IMG/VR virus record: IMGVR_UViG_3300028558_000001
Location: 1-64,000 of that record
DNA from: a virus
Length of the DNA stretch: 64,000 bases
Direction: 5' to 3' (one strand)
The number at the start of each line of letters is the position of its first letter. Position 1 is the stretch's first letter. Below the pieces are notes generated by a model. It was given only the letters and a program-made list of their open reading frames with translations. It did not search any database and was not told the DNA's origin. Both the position numbers and the translations under genes were made by a program. Shown here piece after piece: positions 8,456 through 17,085 of this stretch.

Positions 8456-9802
8456 ATGGCCTTAGCAATTCGATCAAACTCAACTATTACATATTCAAGT
8501 AGAACAAATACAACTGTTTCTGCACCCTCTGGTATTGTTAATGGTGATATTTTAGTTGCAACCATATTCGTTGCTGCTACTGGTTCAAGTCCTTCTGTTA
8601 CTGCACCAACTGGATTCACAGAAATTTCTATTTCTCCAACTTCTGTAAGTTCTGCTGGTTTCTATGGAAATCTACATGTCTATTGGAAACGTGCTGCATC
8701 AGAAAGTGGAAGCTATACTTTTACGCATACTACAGCATCTACTGAATGTGTAATGATTGCTGTTTCTGGAGCACTTACCTCTGGAAGCCCAATAGACGTA
8801 AGTTCTGCGAATACTGGTATTGCTGGAACAGAAACAAATACTGGACTAACATTAACTTCAACAAATGAATTGGTATTATATCTATCTCAGAATTGGGGTG
8901 ATAGTAATACTGGAACGGCACCAACCGGATATACACAGACTTATAATGGTACTGTTGTATATACTGCATCAAAAAACTTTACATCTTCTGGTGCTACTGG
9001 ATCAACCAGTCGTGCTAATGGAAATAACTCAGGTGATCCTTGGGGAGTTATTCTTGTTGCTATTTTACCAGCAGTTATAATAACAAATCCATCAACTGTT
9101 ACTATAGATGCAACTGGAACGGAAACATTACAAGCAACTTCCGTATACACATTCAATTACACTGGATTAACTAGTACGGCAGCATTGACTGGTGGTTATG
9201 GAGCAATCCTTGTTCTCCTAAACATTCAAGGAACGGGTCTTGATCCTGTGACAGTTGTTTATGATCCGACTGGTGCCAATCAGTCTATGACACAACTTGG
9301 TAAAATTGGCGGTACGGCAGATACTTCTTGTTATCTATTTGGACTATTAAATCCAACTACATATGGGAATAAAACCATTGTACCTACATGGTCAAGTTCT
9401 ATTGCAGAATGTTATATACAAGCAGTTTCATTAATAGGTGTACTTCAAACAAGTATTTCTACTGCATTTACAAATTATAATTCTGCATCAGGAAGTAGTA
9501 CTTCTCCGTCAGTAAACATTACTAGTACATCTAGTGGACTTGTATTTGGTCAAATTGGTGTTGATTCATTCACTCCAAGTTTAAATTCTGTAACAAAAAC
9601 CCAATTATATATTGATAATACTCATGCTGGCTCTGGGGCTGAATATGCAACTGGAACTGGTTCCGCCATATCAATGGGAGGAACATTAAGTACATCTGGT
9701 CCGTGGGTCATACAAGGAATAAATGTAGTTTCATCTACATACATTTCTTTAACTTATAATATCATTTTTGGTAGCAATACAACATTCTCTGGTGGACATT
9801 AA
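8456..9802 (+). CDS. Tail fibre protein, beta-sandwich type
   Basis: 448 residues, Ser/Thr/Gly-rich. The first half (GDILVATIF, APTGFTEIS, HVYWKRAASESGSYTFT) resembles jelly-roll domains found in phage fibres. A second, similar module follows about residue 205 (TGGYGAILVLLNIQG). There is no catalytic motif. A virion surface protein is inferred from locus and composition. Confidence 0.65.
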   Translation: MALAIRSNSTITYSSRTNTTVSAPSGIVNGDILVATIFVAATGSSPSVTAPTGFTEISISPTSVSSAGFYGNLHVYWKRAASESGSYTFTHTTASTECVMIAVSGALTSGSPIDVSSANTGIAGTETNTGLTLTSTNELVLYLSQNWGDSNTGTAPTGYTQTYNGTVVYTASKNFTSSGATGSTSRANGNNSGDPWGVILVAILPAVIITNPSTVTIDATGTETLQATSVYTFNYTGLTSTAALTGGYGAILVLLNIQGTGLDPVTVVYDPTGANQSMTQLGKIGGTADTSCYLFGLLNPTTYGNKTIVPTWSSSIAECYIQAVSLIGVLQTSISTAFTNYNSASGSSTSPSVNITSTSSGLVFGQIGVDSFTPSLNSVTKTQLYIDNTHAGSGAEYATGTGSAISMGGTLSTSGPWVIQGINVVSSTYISLTYNIIFGSNTTFSGGH

Positions 9803-9811
9803 GGATTTTAA

Positions 9812-10624
9812 ATGAGTAGTGCAGCAATTTTTATCGGCGGAACACATTTTAATATACCATCTGTATCTGTGCATTATCCAGATACACGAAATACGGGTGT
9901 TCCTTCTGGCACTTCATTAACATCTTCTGGCAGTTTAACTATCACTACTAGAGGTCAAGTTGTAGCAAATCTTAGCATTGCGAGTGGTAGCATTACTGTT
10001 AATGCTAATGATGTTATTATTCAGAACTGCTATATAGCTGGAGCTACATCAACGGCTGTTGTTTACGTAACATATGGTTATGGAAACTGTACAATTCAAA
10101 ACTGTACAATCAATGGTATTGGAACAACTAATGATGGTTCTAATGGTATTCAATCAACTGGATCAATCATTGGATGTAATATTTACAATGTTGAAAATGG
10201 TATTAACGTATCTGGCGCTGATACAACTCAGCTTATAACTGGCAATTATATACATGGTCTACTTGCATCTGGATCACCTCACTATGACGGTATCCAGATG
10301 GATGGTGGTTGTAAGAACATTACGATTTCTAATAATACTATTATTAATCCAAATCCACAAACTTCATGTATTATGATTGATAACTATTTTGGTTCATGTA
10401 ATAACATTACCGTATCTAATAATGTTCTATCTGGGGCAGGATATTGTATCTATTCTGATGCTAGTCAGGCCAACTCAACTACATATCCAATTACAAACAT
10501 AACTATCACAAATAATCATCTTGGAAATGGTTATTATGGAGATTATACTACCAACCAAAATACACCAACATATACTGGTAATGTTGATGACGCTAATACT
10601 GTATTAGCAACACTATCACTATAA
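9812..10624 (+). CDS. Right-handed beta-helix fibre protein
   Basis: 270 residues with regularly spaced strands typical of a parallel beta-helix: VIIQNCYIAG, CTIQNCTING, GIQSTGSIIGCNIYNV, NITISNNTIINP, NITVSNNVLSG and NITITNNHLGNG. Beta-helices of this type occur in tailspikes and polysaccharide lyases or hydrolases, so a capsule- or LPS-binding (possibly depolymerising) role is plausible. No catalytic residues can be assigned by eye. Confidence 0.75.
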   Translation: MSSAAIFIGGTHFNIPSVSVHYPDTRNTGVPSGTSLTSSGSLTITTRGQVVANLSIASGSITVNANDVIIQNCYIAGATSTAVVYVTYGYGNCTIQNCTINGIGTTNDGSNGIQSTGSIIGCNIYNVENGINVSGADTTQLITGNYIHGLLASGSPHYDGIQMDGGCKNITISNNTIINPNPQTSCIMIDNYFGSCNNITVSNNVLSGAGYCIYSDASQANSTTYPITNITITNNHLGNGYYGDYTTNQNTPTYTGNVDDANTVLATLSL

Positions 10625-10633
10625 GGACAAAGC

Positions 10634-11998
10634 ATGTCAACAATTTCAGTTAACAATATACAAACAACAGATGCTAATACCGACTTAGCAATTTCTACGG
10701 GAACTGCTAATGCTATTGTGGTTGGAGCTAATGGCGAATTAATAATCGGTTCAAATAACCTTGTTTCTAATTCATCATCCATTAGTTTTATGAGTAATAC
10801 ATTCTTTGTTAATACTTCTGTTATTTCTACTAATTTAGCAATTATTTCAAATACAGCTAACATAACAGCAAATAATATTACTGCAAATAATATTACTGCA
10901 AATAATATTACTGCAAATAATATTACTGTTGGAAATACAACTGCAAATACTTTCATTAATTCAACATCTATTTCACTTTCAAATACATCATCTTCACTTA
11001 TCCTAACACCATCTAGTAGTCTTGGTTTTAGAAATAGAATCATTAATGGTCAATTTTGGATAGATCAACATCAGGGTGGAATATTAATTACTCCTACAAA
11101 TGGGGCATTTATGTGTGATCGTTGGAGATATGGAGGTACACAAGCATCAAAATTTAATACCCAAGTAGTAATTAGCGGAGCAACTGGAATTGCTGGATTT
11201 AATAATTGCCTTACCGCAACCGTAGCATCTGCATACTCTGTAACATCAACAGATTATTTTTATATGACACAAGCAATTGAAACTCCTTATTTTGCAGATT
11301 TTGGTTTTGGCACATCAAATGCTAAATCCATTGCTTTATCATTTTGGGTACAATCTTCTATAACAGGTACACATTCTGGTACTTTAAGAAATTATGCTGG
11401 TACTAGAAGTTATCCATTTACTTTCACTATTTCGTCAGCAAATACATGGACGTATATTACTACCATCATACCAGCAGATACAACAGGAACTTGGGTGTCA
11501 TGGGGAGCAACTGGTTGTACACTTCTTACCTTTAATCTTGGTACTGGATCGAGCTATCTAGGTACGGCTGGATCGTGGGTATCAGGAAATTATACAGGTG
11601 CAACTGGTTCTGTTAATATTGTAGGAACAGCAAGTGCTACATTTTCAATTGCTGGGGTACAACTTGAACCAATTACCGTTACGCCATTTGAAAACAGAAT
11701 TTATGGTTTAGAATATATGTTATGTCAAAGATATTATCAAGTACTACAAGGGGCACTTGTAACATGGACAAGTGGCAATGGTACATATGGTGGTGCTCTT
11801 GATTCTAGAACTCTTCAAGTTCAATTGAGAGCTAGTCCAACAGCAACAGTGTCAACAGTGTCATCTGGCGGTGGATGGGTTGGAACTGGTTGGAATTATA
11901 CTGGAGATACTGGATATTACCAAGTTTGGCCTAGTAATGCTAGTATCGTTCAAGGTTCATATGCAGCATACTCAATAAGACTTACAGCGGAATTATAA
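10634..11998 (+). CDS. Large tail fibre with C-terminal carbohydrate-binding-like domain
   Basis: 454 residues. The N-terminal shaft is Asn/Thr/Ile-rich and contains four tandem NNITA pentapeptides. Near residue 133 it switches to RNRIINGQFWIDQHQGG, which begins a globular domain common at phage fibre ends, with FMCDRWRYGG, a jelly-roll region and GVQLEPITVTPFENR. The last 80 residues are a separate module rich in Trp, Gly and Tyr. It is probably a host-recognition fibre. Confidence 0.8.
   Translation: MSTISVNNIQTTDANTDLAISTGTANAIVVGANGELIIGSNNLVSNSSSISFMSNTFFVNTSVISTNLAIISNTANITANNITANNITANNITANNITVGNTTANTFINSTSISLSNTSSSLILTPSSSLGFRNRIINGQFWIDQHQGGILITPTNGAFMCDRWRYGGTQASKFNTQVVISGATGIAGFNNCLTATVASAYSVTSTDYFYMTQAIETPYFADFGFGTSNAKSIALSFWVQSSITGTHSGTLRNYAGTRSYPFTFTISSANTWTYITTIIPADTTGTWVSWGATGCTLLTFNLGTGSSYLGTAGSWVSGNYTGATGSVNIVGTASATFSIAGVQLEPITVTPFENRIYGLEYMLCQRYYQVLQGALVTWTSGNGTYGGALDSRTLQVQLRASPTATVSTVSSGGGWVGTGWNYTGDTGYYQVWPSNASIVQGSYAAYSIRLTAEL
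10871..10930 (+). repeat. 15-bp tandem repeat, 4 units
   Basis: The unit AATAATATTACTGCA is repeated four times in frame, the last copy varying at its end, and encodes repeated NNITA in the fibre shaft. Copy number could change by slippage without a frameshift. Confidence 0.85.
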
Positions 11999-12000
11999 AC

Positions 12001-12489
12001 ATGTCATATACATTAACAACTAATAATACAGTAGTAAGAGATTTAGATGGAGCATTTATTCCAAATGATCCTAATAATCTTGACTGGCAAATATATCAAG
12101 GATGGTTAAATCAAGGTAATACGCCAAATCCAGAACCATCAACTATACCAACTATTCCTAATCTAATTGCTTATGCAGCAAATAAGAGGTATACACTTGA
12201 AACTGGTGGGATTACTTTAAATGGTACATCAGTCAGTACATCTAGGGATAGTCAAGCAATGATTGATGGAGCTTATACATATATTACTACATCAGGTGCT
12301 TCAACTATTTCATATAAATCAGATTCAGGTTGGATCACAATGGATGCTGCTACTGTAAAAGCAGTTGCACTTGCTATTGGTCAACATGTACAGAACTGTT
12401 TTACATCAGAACAAGCAGTAGATGCAGCTATTAATGCAGGAACAATTACAACATTTGCTCAAATTGATTCCTATAACTGGACGACATAA
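12001..12489 (+). CDS. DUF4376-containing fibre protein
   Basis: 162 residues. The N-terminus (GAFIPNDPNNLDWQIYQGWL, then NTPNPEP) resembles the start of phage tail-fibre accessory proteins. Residues 55-162 match DUF4376: YAANKRYTLETGGI, SRDSQAMIDGAY, SGWITMDAATVKA, IGQHVQNCF. The C-terminal module is nearly identical to that of the next gene, so one has duplicated. Confidence 0.75.
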   Translation: MSYTLTTNNTVVRDLDGAFIPNDPNNLDWQIYQGWLNQGNTPNPEPSTIPTIPNLIAYAANKRYTLETGGITLNGTSVSTSRDSQAMIDGAYTYITTSGASTISYKSDSGWITMDAATVKAVALAIGQHVQNCFTSEQAVDAAINAGTITTFAQIDSYNWTT

Positions 12490-12498
12490 AGGGAAACA

Positions 12499-13011
12499 AT
12501 GACAACGATTTCAACAGTAGTTTATATGGAAAATGGATCAGTGTTAGTTACTAACACTGATCAAACACAATTAACAACAACAGATGCAGATTCAAATGTC
12601 GCATCATGGGTAGCGGCAGGGAACGTAATTACGCCTTACATTCCTCCATTAGTTGACGATTCATATCCACCAACTATTCCTAATCTAATTTCTTATGCAG
12701 CAAATAAGAGGTATACACTTGAAACTGGCGGAATAACTATAAATGGTGTATCTGTTGATACCTCTAGAGATAGTCAAGCTATGATTAATGGAGCTTATAT
12801 TTACATAACTACATCTGGAGCACCATCAATTGCCTATAAATCCGATTCAGGATGGATCACAATGGATGCTGCTACCATTAAAGCAATTGCCCTTGCTATT
12901 GGACAGCATGTACAGAACTGCTTTTTATCAGAACAAGCAATAGATATTGCTATTAATGCAGGAACAATTACAACATTCGTTCAAATTGAGTCATATAACT
13001 GGACGACATAA
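12499..13011 (+). CDS. DUF4376-containing fibre protein, second copy
   Basis: 170 residues. It joins the N-terminal module seen at 7998-8444 (ENGSVLVTNTD, TTDAD, PYIPP) to a DUF4376 module almost identical to the upstream gene, ending in SYNWTT. This is the last gene of the fibre block and its stop runs into a strong bidirectional terminator. Confidence 0.75.
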   Translation: MTTISTVVYMENGSVLVTNTDQTQLTTTDADSNVASWVAAGNVITPYIPPLVDDSYPPTIPNLISYAANKRYTLETGGITINGVSVDTSRDSQAMINGAYIYITTSGAPSIAYKSDSGWITMDAATIKAIALAIGQHVQNCFLSEQAIDIAINAGTITTFVQIESYNWTT

Positions 13012-13039
13012 AAAAGAGGGGCTAAATGCCCCTCTTTTT
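13011..13039. terminator. Bidirectional intrinsic terminator
   Basis: A 12-bp perfect stem (AAAAAGAGGGGC and its complement) with a five-base loop is flanked by A and T runs on both sides. It sits between the converging fibre block and the NAD+ salvage gene and would stop transcription from either direction. Confidence 0.9.
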
Positions 13040-14396
13040 ACTGGTTACTTAATTCACGAATATTAGCTAATGTCTGAGTCCGAAGGGTCTTACCATCAAT
13101 CCAAACATCTTCTAATAGGTTCTTGTTCTTCCCTACCTCAATTTCAGGGACGGTCTTAAAGCCGTCTTCATCCTTAATTAGAGCTAGGCGACCTTTCTTT
13201 GAAACCTTATTTGGATCAGTCTTTGGAGCCTTGTAAATATCTCCCCAAAAACCAGAAGCGTCCTTCTTGGCAGATGCTTTCATAGCAAATCCGAGAGTAT
13301 CACGATTCACGGTCTGTAGAAGTTCACCGCCCATACCGAATGTGATATTGTCAGTAGAAAAACCTTCTACATTGATGTTTTCAAGACATTCTTTAATTGA
13401 ACGCTCATTAACACCATCACCCTGAATTACACGAATACAAGATGGCAGAACCTTATAACCCTTATCATTAGTTACTGTACCAAAATCTCTGGCTAATTGT
13501 TCAATAACTTCAAGTGGAATAAGAGTAGGATCACCAGAATCAGGACGAACTACAAGAGTTGCACCAGATTCAAGAATCTTATCCTTAAGAGCATAACCCC
13601 AAATATGCTTAACTGCATACATTAGATCATATGAATCAGAAACTACCGCTACTAAGCGTCCCGGTTTAGCGAACTTGTCTAGCATATTCTCATATGCCTG
13701 AAATTCACTGTTCTTTCCCCATGACGTGATAGTGGAATGTTCGGCTGCTGGAATTGAGAAACCGGCCATTGTTTCACCATAGACTTCTCTAGCAGTTACC
13801 AGAGCGCCTAAAGTGTCAGTTCCCATAAAGTTAACTAGATGGGCTGTTCCACCAATCTTTCCTGATTCCTCAGATGAAACTCCACGGAAACCAAAGTCAT
13901 GTAGTTTGAAATTGATAAGTGAAGGATCACCAGTCTCATATAAGCTCTGTAGAATGATATTCTTAATGAACTTAGAACGAGTTGCAACCGTGATTGGATA
14001 CCAGATACGTAGAAGCATTGTTTCTACGAAAGAAGTTAACCAAGGGAAACGAGGATCAGTATTGATTACCTGTACAAGAACATTGTGATTTGGAACAATT
14101 AGTCCTTCCTTAACAGCCTGAATACGAATTGGAAGATAACCAAGAGCGGCAATATCTAACCAACCCTTGAGGTTGAACTCAAATCCATGAGAAGTTAAGA
14201 TTTCATTGGCCTGAATAACTTCTGGGATAGTTGGACACTTTAACTTATCCAGAATCATTTGAAGACCAAAGAACACTGAATAAGTGTAACTCTTATCAGA
14301 ACGTGCCTCGATGTAACTTGAAATGTATTCAGTTCCATCGGGGTACTGTAAGTAGTGACTCGCCTTATATGAATCTGCGTTTAATAGAATACTCAT
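13038..14396 (-). CDS. nadV: Nicotinamide phosphoribosyltransferase (NAMPT)
   Basis: 452 residues, the usual length for phage and bacterial NadV. The N-terminus (NADSYKASHYLQYPDGTEYISSY, the substrate loop) and motifs such as HDFGFRGVSSEESG, VVRPDSGDP, IQGDGVN and FGMGGELLQ near residue 355 are diagnostic. It makes NMN from nicotinamide and PRPP, the first step of a two-step NAD+ route whose second enzyme is encoded just upstream. The start follows AGGAAGGAG in a leader that is repeated before the partner gene. In related phages such a pair restores NAD+ drained by host defences. Confidence 0.93.
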   Translation of the reverse strand: MSILLNADSYKASHYLQYPDGTEYISSYIEARSDKSYTYSVFFGLQMILDKLKCPTIPEVIQANEILTSHGFEFNLKGWLDIAALGYLPIRIQAVKEGLIVPNHNVLVQVINTDPRFPWLTSFVETMLLRIWYPITVATRSKFIKNIILQSLYETGDPSLINFKLHDFGFRGVSSEESGKIGGTAHLVNFMGTDTLGALVTAREVYGETMAGFSIPAAEHSTITSWGKNSEFQAYENMLDKFAKPGRLVAVVSDSYDLMYAVKHIWGYALKDKILESGATLVVRPDSGDPTLIPLEVIEQLARDFGTVTNDKGYKVLPSCIRVIQGDGVNERSIKECLENINVEGFSTDNITFGMGGELLQTVNRDTLGFAMKASAKKDASGFWGDIYKAPKTDPNKVSKKGRLALIKDEDGFKTVPEIEVGKNKNLLEDVWIDGKTLRTQTLANIRELSNQ

Positions 14397-14443
14397 TAGG
14401 AAACTCCTTCCTGTTTGTGATAATAACTATTCACTCCGAATAG

Positions 14444-14617
14444 TCAGTTTTTTCTTAAGATACGTTCTCTAATACTTAAGAAGTTTTTACTAGTAGAGTA
14501 ATTAATGAAATGTTCAGCTATTTCTCTACTAACATATATTCCTTCAACAAATCCAGTTGAAGTCCATTCAACAACGTATACTCTATCATCAATCATCATA
14601 ACCGTCTGGCATTTCAC
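14444..14617 (-). CDS. Small hypothetical protein between NAD+ genes
   Basis: A 57-residue frame starts with GTG at 14617, overlapping the stop of the NMN adenylyltransferase by four bases (GTGA). An alternative ATG start at 14599 gives 51 residues. The sequence (VYVVEWTSTGFVEGIYVSREIAEHF) looks protein-like and fills the gap between the two NAD+ genes. No family is recognised. Confidence 0.55.
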   Translation of the reverse strand: MKCQTVMMIDDRVYVVEWTSTGFVEGIYVSREIAEHFINYSTSKNFLSIRERILRKN

Positions 14618-15660
14618 TTTCCTAACATAGTTTGAATAATGTGGTAGTGGTCATCATGAAATTCTTCTGGTTTTAGATCACCAAGAGGATACCATTGTGC
14701 TGATTCGGCGTCGTCATCACCCCTGACATGAAACAACTTAGTCCGATTCGGTAGTTCGAAAAGATAGGCCATTGTGATAACTCTTGCACGTAATGAACGA
14801 TTAGGATCATCAAATAGCTTTTCTTTAGTAATGAAGGACTTTAACATAGCTGGTGGTAGTTCACCTTTATCATCAGAAATCCGAGTTTCTTCTTTTAGTT
14901 CTCTGATAGCTGCTGGTTCTAGTCTTTCAGTGATATTAACATGTCCTCCCGGTAGAGCCTTAAGACCCTTCCCCGGATGATCCTTTCTAGTAATGAGAAG
15001 AATATGACCAGATTGGACAACTACTGCATCTACACATACCACAAACACATCAAATGCTTTGGGGTTGTAGTTCTTATTAAACTTATTTGCCGTGACTAGC
15101 CACTTGAAGTTCTCTGTCATAGCAAAGAAGGCCATAAAGTCAATGACTGCTTGAGGACAATGTGCAATATCGGGAATACGGTAGTAATCCGTAAAATATT
15201 CTGCTCTAATATTGGATGAGTTTAGAGTAGAGAATTGAGTTTCAACATTGATTGGTTCCCAATTAGGAAACATCTTTAGGTAATATGAAGTATGATCCTT
15301 GGCATAACCAACTAGACCAACCTTGATATTATCCTTATTAATACCAAGACTCTGATATGAGATTGGTAAAATCGCAGATACCGTCTTCTGCACTTCTGCA
15401 ATCCATTGATTATCATTATATGGATAATCATTAATACTTGCAGTAGTGATACGACCATCAGCATACTCTCTAGATAGAGACTTGATGATCATATTTTCTC
15501 GTTCATCGGCAGTAAATGGATTTCTTGGATTTCTTGCAGAATTGGCAGAACCAATTAAGATGATAACATGTTTAGAAACTTCTAAAGCTTTTCTAATAAC
15601 ATGTACGTGGCCTTGATGTAATGGTGCAAAACGGCCAATAAAAACAGCGTAATCTAACAT
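14614..15660 (-). CDS. natV: Bifunctional NMN adenylyltransferase / Nudix hydrolase
   Basis: 348 residues from the ATG at 15660, which follows AAGGAAGGAG; an upstream ATG would hide this site. Residues 1-180 are a NadM-type adenylyltransferase (FIGRFAPLHQGH with the HxGH-like signature, IGSANSARNPRNPFTADER, the ISTxxR-like region replaced by NSSNIRA). Residues 205-348 carry a Nudix box, G-x5-E-x7-RELKEET, after LPGGHVN. The architecture matches KVP40 NatV and cyanobacterial NadM-Nudix enzymes. It makes NAD+ from NMN and ATP; the Nudix part probably cleaves ADP-ribose. Confidence 0.92.
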   Translation of the reverse strand: MLDYAVFIGRFAPLHQGHVHVIRKALEVSKHVIILIGSANSARNPRNPFTADERENMIIKSLSREYADGRITTASINDYPYNDNQWIAEVQKTVSAILPISYQSLGINKDNIKVGLVGYAKDHTSYYLKMFPNWEPINVETQFSTLNSSNIRAEYFTDYYRIPDIAHCPQAVIDFMAFFAMTENFKWLVTANKFNKNYNPKAFDVFVVCVDAVVVQSGHILLITRKDHPGKGLKALPGGHVNITERLEPAAIRELKEETRISDDKGELPPAMLKSFITKEKLFDDPNRSLRARVITMAYLFELPNRTKLFHVRGDDDAESAQWYPLGDLKPEEFHDDHYHIIQTMLGK

Positions 15661-15709
15661 AGGAAACTCCTTCCTTAACATAAGTACCAGACTCCCTGAT
15701 ACTCTTCTT

Positions 15710-15717
15710 TATTTATC
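15710..15717 (-). promoter_or_regulatory. Possible late promoter variant (GATAAATA)
   Basis: GATAAATA on the minus strand, 50 bases before the NMN adenylyltransferase start and overlapping the end of the zinc-ribbon gene. The spacing is longer than at the other late sites, so this is tentative. Confidence 0.3.
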
Positions 15718-15910
15718 GAATATAATTAGAAGTATTTGTTGTATGAAAATAATTACATAATGGACAGTAGATAGAATAATAATCTCCATCGCGTGTATCT
15801 GAATGGTATGCAGCTTCTTCTGCTTTAAATTCAAATATAGTCCCACAACTACTACATTCTATTTGATACCTTCTTTGTGAAGGTAACTGTCCATACTTAA
15901 TAATTTTCAT
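15713..15910 (-). CDS. Zinc-ribbon protein, 65 aa
   Basis: Two CxxC knuckles (CSSC near residue 19 and CPLC near residue 49) form a putative zinc ribbon. The ribosome binding site is strong (AAGGAGG). It is the first gene after a good sigma70-type promoter and precedes the NAD+ genes on the same strand. Function is unknown. Confidence 0.75.
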   Translation of the reverse strand: MKIIKYGQLPSQRRYQIECSSCGTIFEFKAEEAAYHSDTRDGDYYSIYCPLCNYFHTTNTSNYIR

Positions 15911-15938
15911 ACCAACCTCCTTCTCTCACTATAGGTAG

Positions 15939-15967
15939 ATTCTACCAGACACTTTACTTAGAGTCAA
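15939..15967 (-). promoter_or_regulatory. Sigma70-type promoter
   Basis: Minus strand TTGACT (15967-15962), 17-base spacer, TAGAAT (15944-15939). It overlaps the end of the 15964-16245 gene and reads into the zinc-ribbon and NAD+ salvage genes. Confidence 0.7.
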
Positions 15968-16245
15968 CCCAAAATTTCTTGTTCCTTGGCTAGACGTTCC
16001 TTATCCTTCTTAAGATGTTCATCAAACCAGTTCCTATATTGCTCGATAGTAATTCCTGTTTCTTTGGTATCAACCCATTGATACACTGTTGTTAGTGTAT
16101 TCATATTAAGCAAAGCACTCATGATACCACAAAGCATTGCTTCTACTTTGTCCAATTCTTTCTTTAGTTTTCTGGCTTTCATATCAGAAACTTCTGATTC
16201 TTCCCTATAATGGTCTGCGACTTCACGACTATCATAGCATGGCAT
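15964..16245 (-). CDS. Hypothetical protein with MPCYDSR start
   Basis: 93 residues; the N-terminus MPCYDSREV recurs in phage hypothetical proteins. Residues 15-35 are charged and helical. It has a GGAG site and is the last gene of the lipoprotein cluster. Function is unknown. Confidence 0.75.
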   Translation of the reverse strand: MPCYDSREVADHYREESEVSDMKARKLKKELDKVEAMLCGIMSALLNMNTLTTVYQWVDTKETGITIEQYRNWFDEHLKKDKERLAKEQEILG

Positions 16246-16255
16246 ATCAAATCTC

Positions 16256-16648
16256 CTACTGTACTTGAATATCGGGAATAATTGACGATGGTTTAAACAC
16301 TACCTTATAATGATAAGGATTGGAGGGAACAGAGTCAATCTGTTCCGCAAAATAAGTCACATTATCAGATACTCCAAGATAATGTTTCTTATACTGATCA
16401 GGACCAGTCTTACAAATTACAGAGATTTCTTTTGGTAAGTTAGTACCGGGCTTAATAGAGCATAATCCTTCAATGGTTAGGATATAATCATTAGTAATTC
16501 CATTATAGAATACTACTCTCCTATTAACTTTAAAGCTGTCAGCATCTATTGACAAGTTGTTAGACACTACAACTGAATCAGGACTACAACCAGATAAAGC
16601 AGCAAGTGCAATTACAAAAAACAGAGGTTTAATAATATTAATTTTCAT
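16256..16648 (-). CDS. Phage beta-sandwich lipoprotein
   Basis: 130 residues. The N-terminus is a lipoprotein signal peptide with the lipobox LSGC near residue 20, so the protein should be lipid-anchored after export. The body contains NRRVVFYNGITNDYILTIEG and CKTGPDQYKKHYLG, which I recognise as the family annotated 'beta-sandwich lipoprotein' in many phages. Its role is unproven; membrane-located superinfection exclusion is one guess. The start overlaps the upstream stop by four bases. Confidence 0.8.
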   Translation of the reverse strand: MKINIIKPLFFVIALAALSGCSPDSVVVSNNLSIDADSFKVNRRVVFYNGITNDYILTIEGLCSIKPGTNLPKEISVICKTGPDQYKKHYLGVSDNVTYFAEQIDSVPSNPYHYKVVFKPSSIIPDIQVQ

Positions 16649-16941
16649 AATGATAATTCTCCAACTGTATCTACTCTAGAATCAAATAAAACCAATTCTA
16701 TCTTCCTACGAGTGACTTTATGGGTAGACTCTAGACTATCCGCCACCATTTGTAAAGTGGATAATACAAGGGACTCTGGAATTTTATAGTTGAAATGTCT
16801 AGTGGCATAGCACTTGATACCGTCCCCTAGAGTAGGATCACCATCAATTGCAGAGAACTTCCACTTAAGAGCCTCTACATCAGGTTTAATATCTACGGGA
16901 TTACCTTCCATTGTTACATGGCACTCATAATATTTCGTCAT
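16645..16941 (-). CDS. Hypothetical protein, 98 aa
   Basis: A small protein with an AAGGAAAT site, translationally coupled to the lipoprotein gene. It contains YECHVTMEG at the start and a KCYATRHF segment; the family recurs in phages with unknown function. It lies just left of the regulatory region at 16942-17155. Confidence 0.75.
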   Translation of the reverse strand: MTKYYECHVTMEGNPVDIKPDVEALKWKFSAIDGDPTLGDGIKCYATRHFNYKIPESLVLSTLQMVADSLESTHKVTRRKIELVLFDSRVDTVGELSL

Positions 16942-16969
16942 AATATTTCCTTTTTATTCAAAATAACAC

Positions 16970-16998
16970 TTGACATGGTATAAAATATTTGGTATAAT
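16970..16998 (+). promoter_or_regulatory. Perfect consensus promoter with no downstream gene on its strand
   Basis: TTGACA (16970-16975), 17-base spacer, TATAAT (16993-16998). It points right into a 150-base non-coding gap and then into genes on the opposite strand, so its product is either a small RNA or an interfering/antisense transcript. A matching consensus promoter exists at 43940-43968 beside the same conserved element. Confidence 0.85.
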
Positions 16999-17057
16999 CA
17001 GTATGTTGAAAAGAAATAGTGATTCGTTTGTTACCACTTATTGTTAGACTTTGTTAC

Positions 17058-17085
17058 TAACTAGTGAGTATCAGAATAGAGTCAA
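17058..17085 (-). promoter_or_regulatory. Weak opposing promoter beside conserved element
   Basis: Minus strand TTGACT (17085-17080), 16-base spacer, TAGTTA (17063-17058). It would read left towards the 16645-16941 gene and faces the plus-strand promoter at 16970. The -10 is poor, but the homologous site at 43863-43891 has a good -10, which supports it. Confidence 0.4.

Noticed and set aside
10543-11043. Minus-strand frame under the 454-residue fibre gene
   Set aside because: Its repetitive FAVILFAVILF pattern is simply the complement of the NNITA tandem repeat.
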